Shown here in pieces: positions 34,029-41,147 of a stretch of 64,000 bases of DNA (position 1 is its first letter; each line of letters begins with the position of its first letter). The notes beneath the pieces were generated by a model, which ran no database searches, was not told the origin of the DNA, and saw only the letters and a program-made list of their open reading frames with translations. Source of the DNA: Mucilaginibacter boryungensis (GTDB taxonomy: Bacteria > Bacteroidota > Bacteroidia > Sphingobacteriales > Sphingobacteriaceae); the NCBI RefSeq assembly GCF_015221995.1, contig NZ_JADFFM010000001.1, positions 1,302,001 through 1,366,000 on the forward strand, in the 5' to 3' direction. The position numbers and the translations under genes were made by a program.

Positions 34029-35057
34029 ATGAACCGGAAAAACTTCATCACTTCATTGGCAGCAGCCGGGGCGGCATTAACCACACTGGATAGCTGGGCT
34101 TTATCAACCGAAAATGCCGGTTTCAGGAAACATAAATTACCGCCTTATTTAAAACCAGGCGATACAATAGGCATTACCAGTCCGGCAAGTTATATCAGTT
34201 TAGCCGATGTGCAGCCATCGGTGCAGTTAATGGAAAGCTGGGGTTTTAAAATAGTAATGGGCAGTACCATAGGCAAAAAGGATTTCACCTACGGTGGTAC
34301 CGACGATGAGCGCACGGCCGACTTTCAGCAAATGCTGGATAACCCCGATGTTAAAGCTATTATGTGCGCCCGCGGTGGCTATGGCTTTGTGCGGATCATC
34401 GACAGGTTAAACTTTAAGCAGTTTGCCAAACACCCCAAATGGCTGATAGGCTTTAGCGATATTACCGTGCTGCATTGCCATATTAACCGGCACCTTGGCA
34501 TTGCTACGCTGCATTCAAAGATGTGCAACAGTTTCCCCAGCGATTGGGCCAAAGCCGAACCCATACAGGTAACTACTATTGAATCTATTAAACAAGCGCT
34601 GACCGGCGAAGCTTTAAAATACGCTGCGCCGGTATCAACTTATAACAGGCTGGGCAAAACCGAAGGGCAACTGGTAGGTGGTAACCTGAGCATGATCGCT
34701 ACCTTATCGGGAACTAAATCCGATTTGGAGACCAAAGGCAAAATACTGTTTATTGAGGATACGGATGAATACCTGTACAGTATTGACCGGATGTTCTGGA
34801 ACCTGAAACGTACGGGTAAACTGGATAAACTGGCCGGATTGATCATAGGCGGCTTTAAACTAAAACCCGATACCCCCGGCGAAGAATTTGGCAAAACCAT
34901 TTACGATATCGTAATGGAGAAAGTTAAAGATTATGATTATCCGGTTTGCTTCGATTTCCCGGTAGGCCACCAGCGTAATAATGTTGCCCTGAGATGCGGT
35001 GTGCCGCATGTGCTGGAGGTAGGGGATAAGGGGAGTACCTTGGAAACGATTTATTAA
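34029..35057 (+). CDS. LD-carboxypeptidase, peptidase family S66 (exported)
   Basis: Muramoyltetrapeptide carboxypeptidase-type enzyme that trims the terminal D-alanine from peptidoglycan stem peptides. The catalytic Ser is S143 in GFSDIT; the Glu is in LFIEDTDEYLYSIDRM and the His in VGHQRNN, completing the Ser-Glu-His triad of the family. An N-terminal hydrophobic segment (MNRKNFITSLAAAGAAL) indicates export; its RK pair resembles a Tat signal but the second Arg is replaced. At 342 residues it has the expected length. It appears to be a single gene. Confidence 0.9.
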   Translation: MNRKNFITSLAAAGAALTTLDSWALSTENAGFRKHKLPPYLKPGDTIGITSPASYISLADVQPSVQLMESWGFKIVMGSTIGKKDFTYGGTDDERTADFQQMLDNPDVKAIMCARGGYGFVRIIDRLNFKQFAKHPKWLIGFSDITVLHCHINRHLGIATLHSKMCNSFPSDWAKAEPIQVTTIESIKQALTGEALKYAAPVSTYNRLGKTEGQLVGGNLSMIATLSGTKSDLETKGKILFIEDTDEYLYSIDRMFWNLKRTGKLDKLAGLIIGGFKLKPDTPGEEFGKTIYDIVMEKVKDYDYPVCFDFPVGHQRNNVALRCGVPHVLEVGDKGSTLETIY

Positions 35058-35136
35058 TAACATTTCCGTATCGGTAGAGTCATCGTATTTGCGCTGTTTT
35101 TCTCGAAAGTGTTTTCTGTGTGGAATTAGTAGGGAT

Positions 35137-35157
35137 TTTTCCGCATTGTGCGGAAAA
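35137..35157. other. Perfect hairpin in the gap before the small lipoprotein gene
   Basis: TTTTCCGCA and TGCGGAAAA pair perfectly around a 3-nt TTG loop. There is no T tract on either exit, so it is not a convincing terminator; it could be an operator or part of a leader. Nothing else is evident in the 225-base gap. Confidence 0.35.
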
Positions 35158-35282
35158 GACGCCCTGTTACTTTGCCTGATTGCGGCTTTGCTTAGTGAGT
35201 TTTAGTTGGATTGCTTTTTGTTAAGGAAAAATAGCGGCGGTATAAACCGATAGCCATAATCAACCCAAGCAAACACTGAACT

Positions 35283-35723
35283 GTGAAACCGATATATCTT
35301 ATCTTACTATCTTTACTATTAGCCAGCTGTATAAAGGAAAGCATAACACCAACCTCTGGAAAAAACAATACCAGCGTTATTAAAGCAGATACCTTAAGCC
35401 GCAATACGGGCGCCATACAAAGCACCACCCCAAATACTTACGATTGGTATAATGGAACCACCGGCACCGCATTGATACAGGTTACCTGTAATAACTGCAC
35501 GGCAATAGCCACTATAGGCAATATTACTACCCCATTTATATTTAACGAACAAGGGGTAGGGCAGCTTAAATATACACCAGCACCAGGCCTGATGATTTAT
35601 ATTGCTGTTTGTCCCGGCAGTGTTAAGGCAATTAAAGCTACTATCTTCGATGCTGCAAACACTTCGCTATACACTTATTCGGGCATCAGCGGTAATTGGA
35701 ATGACACTTATATTGTTAAATAA
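35283..35723 (+). CDS. Small lipoprotein of unknown function
   Basis: A 146-residue predicted lipoprotein starting at GTG (35283), with a lipobox LLLASC (Cys16). The mature part is Thr/Asn-rich and contains CNNC plus a later Cys, which could form a disulfide. Alternation of short hydrophobic segments suggests a beta-sandwich such as an Ig-like fold. I do not recognise a family. The gene seems to stand alone. A minus-strand frame over the same bases is considered a shadow. Confidence 0.6.
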   Translation: MKPIYLILLSLLLASCIKESITPTSGKNNTSVIKADTLSRNTGAIQSTTPNTYDWYNGTTGTALIQVTCNNCTAIATIGNITTPFIFNEQGVGQLKYTPAPGLMIYIAVCPGSVKAIKATIFDAANTSLYTYSGISGNWNDTYIVK

Positions 35724-35841
35724 GTTAATTTTCAATGGCTTAAATACCCCTGCTATGTTAGCCGTTGAATACAATCCTTCATACTGATCCTTACTCTCTT
35801 TTAGCTGCATTTGTCACCCCAATTCAAGATTTTAACATTTT

Positions 35842-35855
35842 GGAATAATCATTCC
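35842..35855. promoter_or_regulatory. TetR-type operator copy 1 (upstream of SDR gene)
   Basis: GGAATAATCATTCC, a near-palindrome matching two more copies at 35874 and 36659 (consensus GGAAyrwTCATTCC). It lies upstream of the -7 element of the SDR promoter. Confidence 0.65.
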
Positions 35856-35866
35856 GTTATTGTATC

Positions 35867-35874
35867 TATATTTG
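35867..35874 (+). promoter_or_regulatory. Putative -7 element of the SDR gene promoter
   Basis: TATATTTG fits the Bacteroidota TAnnTTTG consensus and sits between two operator copies, touching the second. The spacing to an upstream TTTG (35839-35842) is 24 bases, slightly long. Confidence 0.5.
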
Positions 35875-35887
35875 GAACGTTCATTCC
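35874..35887. promoter_or_regulatory. TetR-type operator copy 2 (overlapping SDR promoter)
   Basis: GGAACGTTCATTCC begins at the last base of the -7 element, so a bound repressor would block transcription start. It is 18 bases before the SDR start codon. Confidence 0.65.
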
Positions 35888-35905
35888 TAAATATAAAAAC
35901 AAAAA

Positions 35906-36655
35906 ATGAAAAAATTAAGCAATAAAGTAGCAGTAGTAACCGGCGCCTCAAAAGGGATTGGCGCTGGCATAGCTAAAAGTTTAGCCGCCGAAGGCGCAGC
36001 AGTAGTTGTAAATTATGCCTCGGCCAAAGAAGGCGCAGAGAAAGTAGTAGCCGATATTGTAGCAGCCGGTGGTAAAGCCGTGGCAATACAAGGCGATGTA
36101 GCCAAACAAGATGATGTTAACCGTTTATTTGCCGAAACGAAAGCCGCTTTTGGTGAGGTGGATATATTGGTAAATAATGCCGGCGTTTACCAGTTTGGCA
36201 CTATTGAACAAATTAATGAAGAGGAGTTTCACCGCCAGTTTAACACCAACGTGTTAGGTTTATTGCTGGTAACCCAGGGCGCAGTAAAAAGCTTTGGCGA
36301 CCGCGGCGGAAGTGTAATCAACATAAGCTCTACCGTAACCCGTATTACGCCTCCGGGAAGCAGTATTTACACCGCGACAAAAGGCGCTGTGGATTCCATT
36401 ACCCAGGTACTATCTAAAGAACTTGGGCCGAAAAAGATCCGTGTAAACGCTATTAACCCGGGCATGGTGGAAACTGAAGGGGCGCATGCTGCAGGTTTTA
36501 TTGGCAGCGATTTTCAAACCAGTATTGAACAGCAGGTACCGCTTGGCCGTATCGGCCAGGTTGATGACATTGCACCTATTGCCGTGTTCCTGGCTTCTGA
36601 CGATTCTGGCTGGCTGACTGGCGAAACTATTATCGCCAGCGGCGGTATGCGTTAA
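35906..36655 (+). CDS. Short-chain dehydrogenase/reductase (SDR, FabG-like)
   Basis: Classical SDR of 249 residues. The cofactor motif is TGASKGIG (12-19), NNAG is at 90-93, and the catalytic Ser-Tyr-Lys are S141/142, Y155 and K159 (YTATK). The C-terminal [13 protein letters not shown] is typical of FabG or glucose-1-dehydrogenase-like members. The substrate is unknown; control by the adjacent TetR regulator suggests an inducible detoxification or carbonyl-reduction role. Two operator palindromes flank its promoter and a third separates it from the regulator gene. Confidence 0.92.
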   Translation: MKKLSNKVAVVTGASKGIGAGIAKSLAAEGAAVVVNYASAKEGAEKVVADIVAAGGKAVAIQGDVAKQDDVNRLFAETKAAFGEVDILVNNAGVYQFGTIEQINEEEFHRQFNTNVLGLLLVTQGAVKSFGDRGGSVINISSTVTRITPPGSSIYTATKGAVDSITQVLSKELGPKKIRVNAINPGMVETEGAHAAGFIGSDFQTSIEQQVPLGRIGQVDDIAPIAVFLASDDSGWLTGETIIASGGMR

Positions 36656-36658
36656 GCC

Positions 36659-36672
36659 GGAACAATCATTCC
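36659..36672. promoter_or_regulatory. TetR-type operator copy 3 (upstream of the TetR gene)
   Basis: GGAACAATCATTCC matches the two copies at the SDR promoter and lies 48 bases before the regulator start codon, consistent with autoregulation. Confidence 0.65.
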
Positions 36673-36719
36673 TGAAAATTTAATAGCTTTGTCCTTTTAC
36701 AGGACAAGGCTTTTCTGCT

Positions 36720-37301
36720 ATGGCACGTACAAAAGATTTTAACGAAGAAGAAGTTTTAAAAAAGGCGGTCTGCCTTTTTTGGGACAAAGGCTATAACGGC
36801 ACGTCCATGCAGGATTTGGTTGATGGCCTGGGCATTAGCCGTTCCAGTTTGTACGATACTTTTGGCGATAAACACCAGCTATACCTTAAAGCTTTGGAAA
36901 CTTACCAGCAAGGTTATGGGCAACAACTATGCGCACTTATTGGCAAAGCGCCGTCAGCCAAAGCCGCTATCAGGGAACTGCTTGAACTGGTAGCCCGCGA
37001 CCTGTTGGGCGATAAGCAGCGCAAAGGCTGTTTTGTGGTGAATGCAGGTATTGAAATGGCATCGCACGATAAGGAGGTGAACGGTATGATCTGCCAAAGC
37101 GAACAACAATTGGAGCAGGCATTTTTAAAAGTTATTCAAAACGGTCAGCAAAGTGGCGAACTTGATAAAAAACAGGATGCACAGGCCATAGCACGTTTTT
37201 TTAATAACACGGTTAAAGGTATGCAGGTGTCGGTAAAATCAACCAGCAATGCCCGGTTCTTCCAGGATATTATCGACACGGCGCTTAGCGTGCTTGGATA
37301 A
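36720..37301 (+). CDS. TetR/AcrR-family transcriptional repressor
   Basis: A 193-residue repressor with an N-terminal TetR helix-turn-helix: VLKKAVCLFWDKGYNGTSMQDLV and GISRSSLYDTFGDKHQLYLKAL (about residues 14-56). The C-terminal ligand domain is all helical and includes a Cys near residue 102 (KGCFVVN). This FWDKGYNGTSMQDLV type belongs to the large AcrR/YxaF-like subgroup that usually controls an adjacent oxidoreductase. Three matching 14-bp palindromes around the SDR promoter and before this gene are the likely binding sites. Confidence 0.9.
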   Translation: MARTKDFNEEEVLKKAVCLFWDKGYNGTSMQDLVDGLGISRSSLYDTFGDKHQLYLKALETYQQGYGQQLCALIGKAPSAKAAIRELLELVARDLLGDKQRKGCFVVNAGIEMASHDKEVNGMICQSEQQLEQAFLKVIQNGQQSGELDKKQDAQAIARFFNNTVKGMQVSVKSTSNARFFQDIIDTALSVLG

Positions 37302-37333
37302 TAATTACAGCTTTAAGCAAAACAATATAAATA

Positions 37334-37364
37334 AAGCATGCCCCATAACAGGGCATGCTTTTTT
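37334..37364. terminator. Terminator after the TetR gene
   Basis: A perfect 10-bp stem (AAGCATGCCC / GGGCATGCTT) with a 7-nt loop is followed by TTTT on the + strand and by an AT-rich stretch on the - strand, between convergent genes. Confidence 0.88.
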
Positions 37365-37374
37365 GTCATGTTTA

Positions 37375-38556
37375 TCACGGTACGTTATGATGTGTGTATG
37401 ATGTCCAGCCCAGGAAGCCTACATCGCCGCCAGGCAAGCCATAGGGGTCTTGCAGGTTGCGGATATAGCCGGTTTCGGTAGTATGCCAGTGGCGGTCGGC
37501 AATCTCTATACCGGGCCATATCGGGTTAGACGGGCTTCCGCTTGGCGAGCAAGGCGGGAAAACCGTACCCTTTATCAGCTTGTACTGATAGTTATAACCA
37601 GTCAATAAACGCGAGCTGCTGCCATCGTATACCGATTGGTCGCCAAATTGTATCACCGCCAGGTTTGCCGCATAAGTAAAACCTGTAAGCGAATATTGGA
37701 AGTGCACATAATCATTATGCGAGCCGCATATCTCGCCATTCATTGAACCATCCGATGCGATGACCAGTGGGAGCATGTTTTTAATAATGGTAAGTCCGTT
37801 GTCGTAAACGGTTTGGCTATCCTCAAAAATACCAATAGCCATTTTAGCATACCCCTGGGATACATTCCAGTTGTTGTTGTAATTGGGTGTGTTATTGATA
37901 TAGTTGTCTTTTAATTTGTTGATAAACACCTTGAACTGGTTGTCCTCGGCAGTGGTCCAGCCGCCGGTTTGGCCATTAGGCAGGTGGTAGTACTTAATAA
38001 TTTCAGCTGCCGCACAAAAAGTTGGTGTGGCCCACGATGCTTCCAGCGCGCCCTGGTTGGGGTTCGGGTTGGTGCCGCCCACAACAATATTCTGGAATGC
38101 ATTTGCCCAGCCGTCGAGCATTTGTTTTACGGTAGTGGCGTAGGCGCTGTTGCCTGTTTTAGCCCAGCGGAGCGCCAGCGCGTACGATAGTAAGGCATCA
38201 CCTTTAAAGTTGGTCTCATCCTGCGTGCCTGCGCTTGATGCAACGGTAATTGTAGCTTTATAACCATTGCTTGGGCTATGGGTATCGCAATAATTGGTGA
38301 CCAAATTATAGGCCGCCACCCTGTCGGGGTTGGTATTGTTATTTACTTCGTTGGCAATATAGGCCAGGCTGGCCTGGGTATTCAGGATACCGGGGTGTAC
38401 AAAAGCTGTAGCCTGTGTTTTTAATGCTGGTGGGTTTTCGGTGCTGGCAGCCGGCTGTGCGGCCTCGCCTTTTTTGGTGCACTTAGTTAAAAGCAGTCCT
38501 GCCGATAACAGCGCCAGGCAGCATAATGAAAAGTAAGACAATTGTTTTTTTCTCAT
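37375..38556 (-). CDS. Alginate lyase-family lipoprotein ((alpha/alpha)-toroid polysaccharide lyase)
   Basis: A 393-residue lipoprotein with an N-terminal hydrophobic segment ending LLLTKC (Cys26). The body resembles the alginate lyase domain PF05426 and related uronic-acid lyases: a helical toroid with NNNWNVSQG (about 225-235) and CGSHNDYVHFQYSLTG (about 278-293), where Asn, His and Tyr would line the catalytic groove. It probably cleaves a uronate-containing polysaccharide; alginate, glucuronan and pectic polymers remain possible. No neighbouring gene shares its strand, so it is a single transcription unit. Confidence 0.78.
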   Translation of the reverse strand: MRKKQLSYFSLCCLALLSAGLLLTKCTKKGEAAQPAASTENPPALKTQATAFVHPGILNTQASLAYIANEVNNNTNPDRVAAYNLVTNYCDTHSPSNGYKATITVASSAGTQDETNFKGDALLSYALALRWAKTGNSAYATTVKQMLDGWANAFQNIVVGGTNPNPNQGALEASWATPTFCAAAEIIKYYHLPNGQTGGWTTAEDNQFKVFINKLKDNYINNTPNYNNNWNVSQGYAKMAIGIFEDSQTVYDNGLTIIKNMLPLVIASDGSMNGEICGSHNDYVHFQYSLTGFTYAANLAVIQFGDQSVYDGSSSRLLTGYNYQYKLIKGTVFPPCSPSGSPSNPIWPGIEIADRHWHTTETGYIRNLQDPYGLPGGDVGFLGWTSYTHHNVP

Positions 38557-38709
38557 AATGGTAAAAGTTAGTTATTGGTTAATAAAAAATTTAGCACACG
38601 GTTCCCTGGTTAAAGGGTTGGAGCGGTTCTAAATACTTATAAATTGGTTTATGAGAGCAGGCTGCCCGAATACAAATCTATTGTAATTGATTGACTAATA
38701 GCAAATTGT

Positions 38710-38814
38710 ATTTTAACTGATACGCTTGAAACACAAAATGTATTTGTACTAAACGGTCATTTTAAAAGCGGTTACCAAGAAAAAAAAATGAAAATATTTT
38801 AACCGATACGCCTG
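38710..38814. repeat. Pair of 19-bp direct repeats in the 38557-38989 gap
   Basis: ATTTTAACTGATACGCTTG (38710-38728) and ATTTTAACCGATACGCCTG (38796-38814) differ at two C/T positions and start 86 bases apart. They lie between the divergent alginate-lyase-like and HD-domain genes and could be operator sites. The rest of the gap is AT-rich with no supported gene. Confidence 0.5.
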
Positions 38815-38868
38815 GTGCGCATATAGTTGATAGCTGAACCCATTGTGCATAACTTAAATGCCGGGGGC

Positions 38869-38894
38869 GCTGTTTTTATAAAACAGCATTTTTT
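38869..38894 (+). terminator. Orphan terminator-like hairpin
   Basis: GCTGTTTT and AAAACAGC form a perfect 8-bp stem with a 3-nt loop followed by ATTTTTT. No rightward gene precedes it within 1.5 kb, so it may end a small RNA or be a relic. Confidence 0.45.
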
Positions 38895-38950
38895 GGCGTT
38901 AAAGCATCCGGGTTTTGTAATAAAAACGGCTTCCGGGGCCTGCAGCTAAA

Positions 38951-38992
38951 CATTTTAAATATTTATATGTAGTAATAGAAATATTTAAAATG
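38951..38992 (+). promoter_or_regulatory. Perfect inverted repeat ending in the start codon of the HD/Pycsar-type gene
   Basis: CATTTTAAATATTT (38951-38964) and AAATATTTAAAATG (38979-38992) are perfect complements around a 14-nt spacer, and the last three bases are the ATG of the next gene. In RNA this would sequester the initiation site; in DNA it could be a repressor site. Confidence 0.6.
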
Positions 38993-40222
38993 GTAAACAC
39001 TATAGTTGATTTTGATAAACTGTTGCGTCAGGTAAAAAAGTTTGTAATATCCTATTACAGATCTTACGCCGACCCACGATACGTATATCATAACGTTGGG
39101 CATACGCGCGATGTAGTGGCAGCGGCAAAGCAGATAGCCGACCACTATCAATTAAACGAAACCGATTATTTTGCTGTGATGACCGCAGCCTGGTTTCATG
39201 ATACCGGCTATGTTACCGGCACAACCGAACATGAAGAGAAAAGTGCTGTAACCGCGATGGATTTTTTACGCGGATTTGAATTGGATGAGCCCATTTTAAA
39301 AAATATTACCGATTGTATTTTAGCTACGAAATTACCGCAAGCGCCCCAAAACCTTTTGCAAAGCATTATTTGCGATGCTGATCTGTTCCACTTTGGAACA
39401 AGTGATTTTGAACGCAAAAGCAAATTACTGCGCCAGGAATTTAAAGAATTGCATAACGAGGATATCAGTAAAAATGACTGGCGTATAAAAAGCGTGGAAA
39501 TGATGGAAGCGCACGAATACCATACCGATTATTGCCGGGTGCTGTTAAATGAAGGTAAGGAACGGAACCTGCAACTGTTAAAAGATAAAATTGAAAAGGT
39601 TGAGGACAAAAAACAAAAGCAAGCACCGGCACAAAAGGCAACGGGCTTAGCCCCTGATGATAAACAGATATTCTCGGGGGAGGGGAATGATAAGCAGGAA
39701 CTGAGCAAGGGCGTGGAAACTATGTTCAGGCTAACATCAACCAACCATCAGCGCTTAAGCAACATGGCAGATAGTAAAGCGCATATTATGATATCGGTTA
39801 ATGCCATTATTATCTCCCTGCTGTTAAGTTTATTACTGCGAAATATCGGCGCGCACCATAACCAGCTGATACCGGCTATTATGCTGCTCACCGTTAACCT
39901 GGTTACAATCGTATTCTCTATTTTGGCCACCCGGCCAAACATATCCGAAGGAACATTTACCCAAAAGAATATTGAAGAACGCGATGTTAACCTGTTGTTT
40001 TTTGGCAACTTTTACAAAATGGCGCTTGATGACTATAAAGCAGGCATGGTCACCATGATAAAGGATAACGAGTTTTTATACAGCAGCCTTATTATCGATG
40101 TATATTCGCAAGGGATTGTGCTGGGGCGTAAATATCGCTTATTACATATAGCCTATAATGTGTTTATGTTTGGGTTAGTTATTTCTGTTATCGCATTTGT
40201 AATTTCTGCTTCTATAAAATAA
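38990..40222 (+). CDS. HD-domain phosphohydrolase fused to a Pycsar effector-type membrane domain (DUF5706)
   Basis: Two-part protein of 410 residues. Residues 1-200 form an HD-type metal phosphohydrolase with H34/H38, H70-D71 (AWFHDTGY), H81 and D129/D131. Residues about 240-410 match the Pycsar effector (PycTM, DUF5706) domain: a soluble lead-in ETMFRLTSTNHQRLSNMADSK region, transmembrane helices at about 265-285, 293-314 and 386-408, and an intervening cytoplasmic part. In Pycsar defence, PycTM-type proteins respond to cyclic CMP or UMP by damaging the membrane; the HD half could degrade a nucleotide signal. No cyclase gene is in the window. It heads a tight operon with a start-codon inverted repeat. 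Confidence 0.85.
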   Translation: MVNTIVDFDKLLRQVKKFVISYYRSYADPRYVYHNVGHTRDVVAAAKQIADHYQLNETDYFAVMTAAWFHDTGYVTGTTEHEEKSAVTAMDFLRGFELDEPILKNITDCILATKLPQAPQNLLQSIICDADLFHFGTSDFERKSKLLRQEFKELHNEDISKNDWRIKSVEMMEAHEYHTDYCRVLLNEGKERNLQLLKDKIEKVEDKKQKQAPAQKATGLAPDDKQIFSGEGNDKQELSKGVETMFRLTSTNHQRLSNMADSKAHIMISVNAIIISLLLSLLLRNIGAHHNQLIPAIMLLTVNLVTIVFSILATRPNISEGTFTQKNIEERDVNLLFFGNFYKMALDDYKAGMVTMIKDNEFLYSSLIIDVYSQGIVLGRKYRLLHIAYNVFMFGLVISVIAFVISASIK

Positions 40223-40277
40223 ATCAGGTTCACACAATAATTCAGGCTATCCGGATCACATCAAACCCCTATTAAAA

Positions 40278-41138
40278 ATGAAAACAAAGTTTATTTTTAG
40301 CGTAATAACCCTCACAAGTTTTATAACGCTGTTATCCTGCATTCAAAAACAAATCAGCAGCAGTCCTATAGGTTACAATTTTGCAAAGCCGGTTAAGTAT
40401 AATGTGCCCGCGCAGCTAAGCGAGATATCGGGTATAGCCTTTAACAAGGGGAAAAGTAATATCATTTACGCTGAAGATGACGAGAATGGGCGCGTGTACT
40501 TTTTCCGCGAAGGCGATAAAAACGTAAAGTTCACAGAGTTTAAAGAGACAGGCGATTTCGAAGACATCGCTATTTGTAATAACCAGGTGATTATGCTGCA
40601 AAGCAAGGGAGTATTATTCACTATCCCGCTAACCGAAATTGGTAAACCTGTAACTGAAAAAGCCCACAAAAATAAAGATCTGTTACCCGATGGTGAATAT
40701 GAAGGTATGTATGCCGACGAGAATACCAGTGAAGTGTATGTTTTGTGTAAACATTGCACTACAGACAAAACAAGCAAGGAAAGCAGCGGGTTTATTTTTA
40801 AGTTAGCCAGTGATGGCACACTAAAGCAAAGCGGCGATTTTAAGATAAATGTAAAGCACATTGAGGGGTTGCTGGGTGTGGATAAAATCAGCTTTCATCC
40901 ATCGGCTTTGGCGCGTAGCCCGCTTAGTAACGATTGGTATATCCTGTCGTCGGTTAATAAGATATTGGTGGTGGCCGATGCTAAATGGAAAATACGTGAG
41001 GTTTATAAACTCGATCAAAACCTGTTCACTCAGCCGGAAGGTATGGCTTTTGATAGCGCGAACAATTTATATATATCAAACGAAGGGCACGCGCCGCAGC
41101 CAGGCAACATCCTGAAGTTTATGTATAAGAAGCAATAG
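40278..41138 (+). CDS. SdiA-regulated-domain lipoprotein (beta-propeller type)
   Basis: A 286-residue lipoprotein with lipobox LLSC (Cys21). The mature part matches the SdiA-regulated family (PF06977), a propeller-like fold: ISGIAFNKGKSNIIYAEDDENG, FEDIAICNNQVIML, EYEGMYADENTSEVYVLCKHC and QPEGMAFDSANNLYISNEGH are its repeated blades (each quoted in part at about residues 50, 95, 145 and 255). Its function is not established; related propellers bind ligands or act as phosphodiesterase-like proteins. It is 55 bases after the HD/Pycsar gene and 9 before the large fusion gene, so it belongs to the same operon. Confidence 0.82.
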   Translation: MKTKFIFSVITLTSFITLLSCIQKQISSSPIGYNFAKPVKYNVPAQLSEISGIAFNKGKSNIIYAEDDENGRVYFFREGDKNVKFTEFKETGDFEDIAICNNQVIMLQSKGVLFTIPLTEIGKPVTEKAHKNKDLLPDGEYEGMYADENTSEVYVLCKHCTTDKTSKESSGFIFKLASDGTLKQSGDFKINVKHIEGLLGVDKISFHPSALARSPLSNDWYILSSVNKILVVADAKWKIREVYKLDQNLFTQPEGMAFDSANNLYISNEGHAPQPGNILKFMYKKQ

Positions 41139-41147
41139 TTATTTTTA

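Noticed and set aside
35137-35157. Perfect hairpin TTTTCCGCA/TGCGGAAAA considered as a terminator
   Set aside because: Neither strand has a T tract after the stem, so it is listed only as a hairpin of unknown role.
35192-35428. 78-codon minus-strand frame with a hydrophobic stretch
   Set aside because: It lies antisense to the lipoprotein gene start, which has a clear lipobox. The hydrophobicity is a shadow of that signal peptide.
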